NCBI GenBank assembly: GCA_963715675.1
Contig: OY970265.1
Span: forward strand, 3,596,001 to 3,660,000
DNA: 64,000 nt
Origin: DASVWZ01 sp963715675
Lineage (GTDB): Bacteria; Acidobacteriota; Terriglobia; Terriglobales; Acidobacteriaceae
Direction of reading: 5' to 3'
Shown here one piece after another: positions 15,234 through 22,477 of this stretch. The translations under genes were made by a program, and so were the position numbers. The stretch's first letter is position 1; every line of letters starts with the position of its first letter. Under the pieces are notes generated by a model. The model saw only the letters and a list, made by a program, of their open reading frames with translations. It did not search any database and was not told where the DNA came from.

Positions 15234-15845
15234 TCATAACCCTTTGCCGGTCTTGTAAATAATATCGTCTATGATTCCGTATTCCTTAGCCTGTTGCGCG
15301 TTCATAATGAAGTCGCGCTCTACGTCCTTTTCTACCTTATCCAGCTTCTGTCCGCTATGTTTCGCAAGTAACTGGTTGGTGATATCCCGCATCCGCAGGA
15401 TTTCACGGGCATGGATATCGATGTCCGTGGCCTGACCCGACAAACCTCCCATATGGGGCTGGTGAATCAGAATTCTCGAATTGGGCAGCGCCATTCGTTT
15501 TTTCGGTTCGCCCGCGGCCAGCAGCGTCGCCGCCATGCTGGCGGCTTGTCCCACGCATAGCGTCATCACGTCGTTCTTCACGTATTGCATGGTGTCGTAA
15601 ATGGCCATCCCCGCCGTAATCGAGCCGCCCGGAGAGTTGATATAAAGCTGGATGTCTTTTTCCGGATCTTCCTGCGCCAGAAACAGCATCTGGGCAATCA
15701 CCAGGTTGGCCACATTGTCGTCAATCGGCGTACCAATAAAGATGATGTTGTCGCGCAACAGCCGGGAGTAGATGTCGTACGCCCGCTCACCCCGCCCGGT
15801 CTGTTCAATGACCATTGGGACCAGCATCGCTTGTGGTTCTCTCAT
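15234..15845 (-). CDS. clpP: ATP-dependent Clp protease proteolytic subunit ClpP
   Basis: Serine peptidase forming the tetradecameric chamber used by ClpX. The catalytic Ser is in GQAASMA, His in HQPHMGG and Asp in VERDFIM. INSPGGSI and LPNSRILIHQP are standard. ATG at 15845 (MREPQAML) is preferred over the GTG four codons earlier because a GGAAGG site fits it. Length 203 residues, with little or no propeptide. It sits between tig and clpX, the commonest order. Confidence 0.97.
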   Translation of the reverse strand: MREPQAMLVPMVIEQTGRGERAYDIYSRLLRDNIIFIGTPIDDNVANLVIAQMLFLAQEDPEKDIQLYINSPGGSITAGMAIYDTMQYVKNDVMTLCVGQAASMAATLLAAGEPKKRMALPNSRILIHQPHMGGLSGQATDIDIHAREILRMRDITNQLLAKHSGQKLDKVEKDVERDFIMNAQQAKEYGIIDDIIYKTGKGL

Positions 15846-15904
15846 ATCGCCTTCCACAGTCCTGCGCCCATCGCCGAACTTCTGGGGTGGGCCGAATGTG
15901 TCCG

Positions 15905-17209
15905 CTACGCGGACTGGTGGTACAAAAAATCGAGGGCCTTTTCGTTCCGGATTCTTGTCCGGATTCTGTCCAGCGCCCCATCCCGGCTTAAACGATCCCG
16001 GATGGCCTCCGCCGACTGCTTCGACTGCCTCGCCAGGGCTTCCACTTCTCGATCGATTTCCTCATCCTTCACTTCAATCTGTTCTTTCTCCGCTACCTTC
16101 TCCAACAGCAAAGACGCTTTCACTTCCTGCGTCGCCTGCTCGCGCTGCCCGGCCCGCAGGCGGTTGAAATCCATCTTCTTCAAGTCTTCTGGCTTCATTC
16201 CCTGCGCCTGCAACGCTCGTAACCCGCGCTCCAGCCGCAGATCGACCTGCCGTTCGATCAGCGCCTCCGGAATCTCCAGATCGTTCCGCTTTACCAGTTC
16301 GGCCACCAGCTTGTCTTTGGCTTCGCGTTCAGCCGTATGCTTGCGCTCCGCTTCCATGCCTTCCCGGATGCGTTGCCGTACTTCCTCCAGGTTGGCGAAC
16401 TCGCCCAGCTCTTTGGCAAATTGCTCGTTCAGCTCCGGCAGGCTCTTCTGCTTGATCCCCTGCACTTTCACTGCGTAGATAAAGGTCTGCCCCGCCAGCC
16501 GTTTATCGGAAAAGTCCTCCGGATACACCACATCGAAAGTCCGTTCTTCCCCAGCCACCGCCCCGCGCAGATTCGCGGTGAACTCTGGCATGGTGGTCTT
16601 CCCGCCAATTTCCACCAGCAGATCATCCATGTGGACCGGCTTGGGCTTGGCTGCTCCCCCGCCGCCCTCCGTGGGCTTGCTCTCGCTGTCCTTGGGTTTG
16701 CCATCCAGAGAAGCCTGGGCAAAATCGCCGTCGGCCAGTGCGCGCCCCTCCACCGAAGCGAAGGTCGCATGCTGCTCCCGCAAATCCTGCAACGACTGCT
16801 CGACTTCTTCGTCCGTTACCGTAATCACCGGCTTCTCGGCTCGCAGTTCCTTGTAGTCTTCTACCTTGATCTCCGGCAGAACCTCAAAGCTGGCCTTGAA
16901 GCGCAGCGGCTCTCCTTCGTGCACATGCAAATCGCTGACCCGCGGCTGCGAGACCGGAACCAGTCCCTTGCGATCAGCTTCCTTGCGGAAGTAGCGCGGC
17001 ACCAGCGCATCGACCACGTCGTTCTGAATGTCCTTGGAGAATCGCTGCTTGATAATCGAGGCCGGGATATGCCCCCGCCGAAACCCCGGCAGCCGCGCCA
17101 GCTTCTGATACTTCTGGATCAGGGTATCGGTCTCGCGCGAAACTTCCTCGGCCGGAACTTCGACCTCAATCTCCCGCTTGGTGCTTGAATTGGCTTCCGT
17201 GGGGCTCAC
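15905..17209 (-). CDS. tig: Trigger factor
   Basis: Ribosome-associated chaperone with peptidyl-prolyl isomerase activity. The ribosome-binding signature appears as LARLPGFRRGHIPASII near residues 37-53. A central FKBP-like domain follows (about 160-255) and a long helical C-terminal domain. The FKBP domain has a Gly/Lys-rich insertion (EGGGGAAKPKP) around residue 190, so isomerase activity may be affected. GTG start at 17209 with AAAGG upstream; 434 residues is typical. Its 3' end is about 60 bp before clpP. Confidence 0.95.
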   Translation of the reverse strand: MSPTEANSSTKREIEVEVPAEEVSRETDTLIQKYQKLARLPGFRRGHIPASIIKQRFSKDIQNDVVDALVPRYFRKEADRKGLVPVSQPRVSDLHVHEGEPLRFKASFEVLPEIKVEDYKELRAEKPVITVTDEEVEQSLQDLREQHATFASVEGRALADGDFAQASLDGKPKDSESKPTEGGGGAAKPKPVHMDDLLVEIGGKTTMPEFTANLRGAVAGEERTFDVVYPEDFSDKRLAGQTFIYAVKVQGIKQKSLPELNEQFAKELGEFANLEEVRQRIREGMEAERKHTAEREAKDKLVAELVKRNDLEIPEALIERQVDLRLERGLRALQAQGMKPEDLKKMDFNRLRAGQREQATQEVKASLLLEKVAEKEQIEVKDEEIDREVEALARQSKQSAEAIRDRLSRDGALDRIRTRIRNEKALDFLYHQSA

Positions 17210-17716
17210 ACTTGCCTTTCAGCCTGATCGATTGTCATCCTCAGCTAAGCGTTCTCTGCGTCAGAAACAATTCTCTCTGTCTGCAATTCCGAGTGTAAAG
17301 ACAACAGGAGAGAAGCGTCAAACGCCGGGGCCGCATTTTTCGCCCATTTCGGAACTTTGGTACCCAACCGGCATCACACTGGGAAACATCGCTAGGGACC
17401 CTCTGACTAAATCGTCGATGTAGGCGCGGGCCTCCTCGGCCGCGCGGGTCCCAGCGGAAATCCGCACTTGCTCGAGTCTGTCACGAACTCACTCCAAAAA
17501 TCGGTTGGGGAAGGGCGCGAATTCACTCGTGCCGCCAAAACCGGTTTCTATAACGCGGGCTTCAGTTCTGAGTATCGCCCGTCTGCGCTTTCAAACTTTC
17601 TCGGAATCGAACTTGAACCTTCACCACAGAGTCACAGAGAACTCATTTTTGATTGTTCTCTGTGTCTCTGTGGTGAATCCTGAAGCCGATCGCACAACCA
17701 TTGTAAAGTTGTACCC
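17210..17716. other. 507-bp gap between divergent tig and udg genes, rich in repeats
   Basis: No gene supported. 17229-17262 begins like the TTGTCATYCT dispersed repeat; 17401-17431 repeats 4188-4218; 17620-17677 is a long hairpin. The tig promoter must lie here but no clear consensus was seen. Confidence 0.5.
17620..17677. repeat. 23-bp inverted repeat of CACAGAG words
   Basis: Arms 17620-17642 and 17655-17677 are complementary with one mismatch around a 12-base AT-rich loop. The words (TTCACCACAGAG, CACAGAGAAC) resemble a repeat type I have seen between genes in many bacteria. It lies 40 bp before the uracil-DNA glycosylase start. Confidence 0.75.
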
Positions 17717-18403
17717 ATGCCCAACTGGCTCACCCAACTCAATGCGGAAGTCATCTCCTGCACCCGCTGCCCCCGCTTGGTCGAATACCGTCAGAGAATT
17801 GCCCGTGAGAAGCGCCGTGCCTATCTCGCTTGCGAATACTGGGGCCGTCCCGTCCCCGGCTTCGGCGACCCCAATGCCCGCGTCCTCGTCCTCGGCCTCG
17901 CTCCGGGCGCCCACGGCTCCAACCGCACTGGCCGCCCCTTCACCGGAGACGCTTCCGGCAAGTTCATGTACCCCGTGCTCCACGAAACCGGATTCGCCAA
18001 TCAGCCCGACGCCATCGACCGTGACGACGGCCTCAAGCTGATCGACCTCTACATCACCGCTGCCGTGCGCTGCGCGCCCCCCGACAACAAACCCCTCCCC
18101 GAGGAACTGGCAAACTGCGCCGCCTACCTCGACCGCGAGTTGGATGGACTTAAAAAGTTGAAAGTGGTGGTCGCGCTCGGCAAGATCGGATTCGACGCCT
18201 ACCTCAATTCGCTCAAGCGCCACGGACAAATCGCCAGCAAGCAGCCTTACCTCTTCCGGCACGCGGCCAGCTACCGAATGCCGGACGGGAAAACGTTACT
18301 GGCGTCCTATCATCCCTCCAACCAAAATACCCAAACCGGCAAGCTCACCCGCCCAATGTTTCTGCGGATATTCAAGCAAGCCCGCCACTTTGCCGATAAC
18401 TAA
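17717..18403 (+). CDS. Family 5 uracil-DNA glycosylase (UDGb)
   Basis: Removes uracil and some deaminated bases from DNA. Motif A is GLAPGAHGSNRTG, lacking the usual Asp or Asn as expected for UDGb, and motif B is HPSNQNTQTGKLT. CTRCPRL near the N-terminus and CAPP near residue 117 provide Cys residues for the iron-sulfur cluster found in families 4 and 5. Length 228 is normal. The ATG at 17717 follows a stretch without strong Shine-Dalgarno. Confidence 0.9.
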   Translation: MPNWLTQLNAEVISCTRCPRLVEYRQRIAREKRRAYLACEYWGRPVPGFGDPNARVLVLGLAPGAHGSNRTGRPFTGDASGKFMYPVLHETGFANQPDAIDRDDGLKLIDLYITAAVRCAPPDNKPLPEELANCAAYLDRELDGLKKLKVVVALGKIGFDAYLNSLKRHGQIASKQPYLFRHAASYRMPDGKTLLASYHPSNQNTQTGKLTRPMFLRIFKQARHFADN

Positions 18404-18523
18404 GTCGAGGCGGCCGCCTGAGCCGGAACCGCTCGACCTTGCTGCGTGTGGCTTGCAGGTTGCGATCCGGGGCGCTCGCCGCCTCTTTCGTCACCCATTG
18501 ATGCCGGACTTGGATCGCCCCTC

Positions 18524-18560
18524 AATAAAAACGCCATCCCTCGCGATGAACTAGGGATGG
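18524..18560 (-). terminator. Rho-independent terminator of the collagen-like gene
   Basis: GCCATCCCT (18532-18540) and AGGGATGGC (18552-18560) form a perfect 9-bp stem. On the minus strand the stem is followed by GTTTTTATTG. It lies 40 bp past the stop at 18600. Confidence 0.85.
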
Positions 18561-18599
18561 CGCCAGAACGGGCGATCGACTGTACTCGTGCTACTAGCG

Positions 18600-19373
18600 C
18601 TACTTTTCCAAGCTGTGTGACTTGATGGAAAGCAGCTTCGCCGCGTGATATATCCGATTGCCGTTGGTTGACGAAGCGCAGAGTCCGCCATACCAAACCG
18701 CCACCTGGTTGGAGTTGCGGTTCGTCAACGAGCATTCCCAGGTCACCGAAGGATTCCCCGGGTCGGGCCCGCTGTAGTTGACACTAACGTTGGGCGTGTT
18801 CCCATCGAAGTAAGCATAGCCGCATGCTCCGCTGACCATCTCCTGACCTCCGCCGCAGCCGACTTCGACTTCCGCATAGCTAGAGCCATTGACAGCGGTC
18901 TCTTGGATATTGAAGGGCGCCAGGCTGACTCCCGGTCCCTGTGGCCCCTGCGGCCCCTGCGCGCCTTGCGGCCCCTGCGGACCCTGTGGCCCTTGTGGAC
19001 CCTGAGCTCCCTGGCCGCCCTGAGGACCGACGGTGCCCAGAGTCACGTCGAAAGAGCCGGTCTGACCGTTCGTCTCGTTCTTCAGCACCAGCAAGTACGC
19101 GCCCGCCGCGATGTTGGGAAGGTTGGTGGTTACCTCGGTCGGGGTGTGCGTCAATACTGTCAACGCTTGACCATCCAGCGTGACATAGGGGGTCGGATTG
19201 CCGAACGACGATCCGGTGATGGTGATTTGGCTGGCCTGGAAGTTTGCCTCGGCGCTGACGATCGCCGGCTTCGGGGCTTTCGGAGCCTGCGCGAACGACG
19301 CCGACGGCATCACCACAGCCAGACATGACATCATAATGGCTAACGACAGAACAACATTCTTAATGAGCTTCAT
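18600..19373 (-). CDS. Secreted IPT/TIG and collagen-like repeat protein
   Basis: 257 residues. The start at 19373 (MKLIKNVVLSLAIMMS) gives a clear signal peptide ending ASFAQA and has a GGAGA site eight bases upstream; the frame is open another 400 bp but without features. An IPT/TIG-like Ig fold (about 35-115: ITGSSFGNPTPYVTLDGQAL, LPNIAAGAYLLVLKN) is followed by about 11 Gly-x-x collagen triplets (GPQG, GAQG) and a C-terminal domain of about 110 residues with four Cys. The triplets suggest a trimeric stalk displaying the C-terminal head outside the cell. Ligand unknown. A strong terminator follows, so it is a single-gene unit. Confidence 0.82.
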   Translation of the reverse strand: MKLIKNVVLSLAIMMSCLAVVMPSASFAQAPKAPKPAIVSAEANFQASQITITGSSFGNPTPYVTLDGQALTVLTHTPTEVTTNLPNIAAGAYLLVLKNETNGQTGSFDVTLGTVGPQGGQGAQGPQGPQGPQGPQGAQGPQGPQGPGVSLAPFNIQETAVNGSSYAEVEVGCGGGQEMVSGACGYAYFDGNTPNVSVNYSGPDPGNPSVTWECSLTNRNSNQVAVWYGGLCASSTNGNRIYHAAKLLSIKSHSLEK

Positions 19374-19717
19374 TTGAGTGTCTCCGTTTGTAAGTGATTG
19401 GAATTGATCCGGTGTCCCGGCCCGCGGGAGTTTCCATCCATTCCCGCTGTCCGGTTCCCCGCTCAATATCAATAGCGACACTTTTCCCGCGATTCCCTCA
19501 CCGTCGCGGAATTTTCTTAGGGATTTCGTCCGACGGCTGCCGACTTGCGCAGAACCCGGAGATGCGACAAAGGGCAGAGGAGAGAACCCTGTCCTTTCAA
19601 GACCACAGTCCAGAGCAGGCGGCGCTTCTGCCCTTGCATGTGCCGGAGGTGCTTGCGGAGAAAGAGCGGCAGGATTTGCGGGAGTGGAAGGCGGGAGACT
19701 ATTTGTGAAATCCGTGC
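19374..19717. other. 344-bp gap upstream of the collagen-like gene
   Basis: No gene is supported; open frames here lack ribosome sites and family resemblance. It must hold the promoter of the collagen-like gene on the minus strand. No clear consensus elements were seen. Confidence 0.4.
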
Positions 19718-20470
19718 TTAGGAATTCCTGGCCAGCGCCAGCGCAGTCACGTCGTCGTGCGTCGGAGCAGCGCACATAAACTGCTCCAGTTCGTCAAGAA
19801 TGGCCACGCAAAGTTCTTTCGCGTTGGTGGATCTCGATCGCTCCAGAACCCCTTTTGCCCGTTCCAGTCCAAACTCTTCCGCTTTGCATTTCCCTTCGAC
19901 AATTCCACGGGAAGCCAGAAGAAGGACGGCGCCGGGCTCGAGCGCAACCATCGCAGCCTCCGGAAGCATGTGGGAAAACAGTCCCAGGGGCAGGCTGGTG
20001 GCGGGAAGTTCGCTGACCCCGGCGCCATCGCGCAGCAGTCCCGGAGTATGACCCGCGTTGAAATAGCAAACCAGGCCCAGACTTTCGTCGTAGCAACCCG
20101 CAAATGCCGGGCAGGAGCGCACTCCATCCGCCGCCTTCAGGACGGCCTGGTTCAATTGCACGCATAGCTCCATCATCGCATCAGCTGCATTCATGTCCTG
20201 CTTCGCAAAAAGCGCAGTCCCCACGGTTCGGAACGTATGCTGGGCGGCAGAGACGACGGCGCGAGTCTCCGTCAGGCCGCCAGCCACATCCAGCAGCCCG
20301 AACAGCACGCGATTGGAACCAACACGAACGAAATCGTAGAAATCACCTGCCATGCGTCGCCCGTAGTAGACCGACGCCAGCCCCGCCCCGGGGAGTTCCG
20401 GGATGTCAGAACGTACCGGATGACGGTCGGCAACCGGCGCAGATTTCCCGAAATTGAAAAGCGCGCGCAT
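19718..20470 (-). CDS. SpoIIE-type PP2C protein phosphatase
   Basis: A stand-alone phosphatase domain of 250 residues (from ATG 20470). Metal-binding PP2C motifs are recognisable: MAGDFYDFV near residues 39-47, LLDVAGG near 58-64 (the Asp is kept), CYFNAGHTPGLL and the C-terminal THDDVTALALA. Such proteins usually dephosphorylate anti-anti-sigma factors in partner-switching systems, but no kinase or STAS gene lies beside it, so the partner is unknown. No sensor domain is attached. An earlier start at 20521 adds residues with no visible feature. Confidence 0.85.
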   Translation of the reverse strand: MRALFNFGKSAPVADRHPVRSDIPELPGAGLASVYYGRRMAGDFYDFVRVGSNRVLFGLLDVAGGLTETRAVVSAAQHTFRTVGTALFAKQDMNAADAMMELCVQLNQAVLKAADGVRSCPAFAGCYDESLGLVCYFNAGHTPGLLRDGAGVSELPATSLPLGLFSHMLPEAAMVALEPGAVLLLASRGIVEGKCKAEEFGLERAKGVLERSRSTNAKELCVAILDELEQFMCAAPTHDDVTALALARNS

Positions 20471-20641
20471 CTGAAATCCAGCCGAGAAGTTACCACAGAA
20501 TCCCGCCGGAAACCACCCCAAAAAAATCCGCCGCGGGCTGGGGCCGGTATTCCCACTGGATTGAACGGTGGCCCTCGATATGAGGTAAGGTCACCCGTCC
20601 ACACGCCATCGGGCCCGGACAGGTGCAAATCTTTTCACATA

Positions 20642-20669
20642 TTGCGGGCTGTTGAGATGAGCGTACAAT
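20642..20669 (+). promoter_or_regulatory. Possible promoter of the phosphoesterase gene
   Basis: TTGCGG at 20642-20647 and TACAAT at 20664-20669 with 16-base spacing resemble sigma-70 boxes; only the -10 is close to consensus. Between here and the gene start lies a 17-codon frame at 20680 and a short GCGGA/TCCGC stem followed by TTTTT near 20719-20747, which might be a leader structure. Confidence 0.3.
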
Positions 20670-20795
20670 GGGTACTCCTTATGGCAGGCAAAAGGAGATT
20701 CCAGCTAAGTTCGGCTTTCGCCAGCGGAGATTGAGTCCGCACTTTTTCCTGCTTCTAGAATTATGCTGTCAAAAATCACCGCGAGGTTTCATGCA

Positions 20796-21743
20796 ATGAA
20801 ACGGCTAAATAACTTGTTTGGGCTGTGTCTGGTGTTATTGCTGAGCGCGTCTGTCCTTCTTCCCTCAGCCTTCGCTCAGGCGCTGCCCTCGTTCGGGAAT
20901 GTCGTCATCGTGCTGGGTGAGAACCAGAATTACACCACCACCTACAATTCCAAAAACATGCCCTATTTGACCTCCCTGGCAAACACTTACGGCCTCGGAG
21001 TTAACTATTACTCCGACACCCATCCTTCGATCGGCAACTATTTCAACTTAAGCACCGGGTATATCCTCACCGACGATGATAGCCAGACGCCCCAAAGCTT
21101 TCCCATCTCGAAGAACAATATCGCCCTTGAGCTGCAGAAGGCGGGCGGAACCTGGAAGGACTATGTGGAAAACCTCCCGAGCGTCAAGAACTGCCTCGGG
21201 CTGAATTCGGGGGCTTACTACGTCCGTCACGATCCGCTCGAATACATGACCACCATCAACAAAGAGAAGAAGAACTATGTCTGCTTCAGTCGATTCGCCA
21301 AGGATTTGGCCAAGAACGCTCTGCCCAATCTCTCCTGGCTCGTGCCCAACGGCTGCGACGACGCGCACGACTGCCCCATCGGGACCTTCGACACCTGGCT
21401 GAAAAAGGAAGTCGGACCCTTGGTGAAGAGCTCTTACTTTCAGACCGGAGGTACGGGGCTGCTGATCGTCGTTTTCGACGAGAACGCCGATGACGGATAT
21501 CCGGATTGCGAGACCCTCACGGAAGGACAGGGCTGCGGCGGACAAGTCGAACTGGTCGTGGTCAGTCCGTTCAGCAAAAAACACTACAAGTCGAAGGGCG
21601 GCGACACCCGCAACTACAACAAAAGCTATGATGCAGGAGACATCTTGCGTCTGATGGCGCAAGGGCTCGGACTGCCCACCACCAATCTCGGCTGGGCTAC
21701 CAACGGGTTGCCCATGGCCGATTTCTTCTCCAGCGAACCGTAA
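20796..21743 (+). CDS. Secreted phosphoesterase (AcpA / phospholipase C-like family)
   Basis: About 315 residues with a signal peptide (MKRLNNLFGLCLVLLLSASVLLPSAFAQA). The body matches the phosphoesterase family of acid phosphatases and phospholipases C: VVIVLGENQNY at the first metal site, THPSIGNYF with the catalytic-type Ser/Thr region, LLIVVFDENADDG near residue 235 and VVVSPFSKKHYKS near the end. Probably releases phosphate from organic phosphoesters outside the cytoplasm; substrate not readable. ATG at 20763 would add 11 residues; 20796 gives a cleaner signal peptide. Confidence 0.82.
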   Translation: MKRLNNLFGLCLVLLLSASVLLPSAFAQALPSFGNVVIVLGENQNYTTTYNSKNMPYLTSLANTYGLGVNYYSDTHPSIGNYFNLSTGYILTDDDSQTPQSFPISKNNIALELQKAGGTWKDYVENLPSVKNCLGLNSGAYYVRHDPLEYMTTINKEKKNYVCFSRFAKDLAKNALPNLSWLVPNGCDDAHDCPIGTFDTWLKKEVGPLVKSSYFQTGGTGLLIVVFDENADDGYPDCETLTEGQGCGGQVELVVVSPFSKKHYKSKGGDTRNYNKSYDAGDILRLMAQGLGLPTTNLGWATNGLPMADFFSSEP

Positions 21744-21817
21744 CGGCGAGGTTTCTCCCCAAGCCGGGCGCTCCTCGTCGATAACAGCGCAGGCGATGTC
21801 AGGAACGAACCTATCTG

Positions 21818-21845
21818 GGCGGTGCGCAAGCACCGCCTGCTTTGT
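21818..21845 (+). terminator. Hairpin downstream of the phosphoesterase gene
   Basis: GGCGGTGC (21818-21825) and GCACCGCC (21830-21837) form a perfect 8-bp stem closed by a GCAA tetraloop, followed by TGCTTTGT. The T-run is weak, so termination is likely but not certain. Confidence 0.5.
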
Positions 21846-21926
21846 CAGAGAGGTTGAGGATCAAGGCCCCCGTCCCCGTCGGCGAAAACCGCATCGACCG
21901 GAAGCCCTCGGACATCTAACGCGGAA

Positions 21927-22103
21927 TCAGTTTTTCTGCGCAAAAGTCACAGGTTGGCAGCTGTGACTAGCCTGTCCTGTTAGACTCCTCTTTTGCAGGC
22001 CATCCATCAATCGCTCATCTTCCGCAATCAGCTCCGGGCTTCTTGGTCTTCCTCCACTTTGGATCTCAAGGAGCCTTTGTATCAACTCGGTGAAGTTTTC
22101 CAT
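21927..22103 (-). CDS. Small soluble hypothetical protein
   Basis: 58 residues from ATG 22103, supported by a GGAGGA ribosome site five bases upstream; a TTG at 22115 would be poorly placed. The protein is charged, with a helical N-terminus (ENFTELIQRLLEIQ) and LIAEDERLMDGLQKR in the middle. No family recognised. Two inverted repeats lie just upstream (22121-22137 and 22171-22184), which could be operator sites. Coding status rests on the ribosome site and amino-acid composition only. Confidence 0.45.
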   Translation of the reverse strand: MENFTELIQRLLEIQSGGRPRSPELIAEDERLMDGLQKRSLTGQASHSCQPVTFAQKN

Positions 22104-22115
22104 GACTTCCTCCAA

Positions 22116-22477
22116 GGCTGGTCAACGGCTGGTTGACGGACATGATAGGTGACGGCCAAGGCGGAAGACTGTTCAAAATTGAACACCCCTAAGGATCGGG
22201 CCGGCAACAGGATTCGTGAAAGGGCATGACGTGAGAGGCTACTGAAAAACTCTGATTCAGGCAGGTTCGGCGAGGGGCCCGCCTTCAGTCGGGCCGTTTA
22301 GTCGTCGTAAATGTTTCCGCGCTTTAGCCCCTGGGCGGCGGGGTGCGAACAAGCAGACGAAGCCCGGCCGGTGCCCCAGGTTCACGTCCGTTCTTTGGAC
22401 GCTACCCTGGGTTGAGAAGCACGCGCGGATCCACCCCGGCCAGCCCCCGCCTTTGCTGCGGTCTTGGTCTGAGACAA
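22116..22477. other. 362-bp gap with inverted repeats
   Basis: No gene supported. GTCAAC/GTTGAC at 22121-22137 and GTTCAA/TTGAAC at 22171-22184 are short palindromic sites upstream of the small gene. 22374-22389 and 22397-22411 form an imperfect stem (CCCAGG ... GTCC / GGAC ... CCTGGG). Confidence 0.4.

Noticed and set aside
18932..19020. Tandem CCCTGCGGC/CCTTGTGGC triplets as a possible CRISPR or satellite
   Set aside because: They are codons for the Gly-Pro-Gln collagen-like triplets in an intact reading frame, without spacers.
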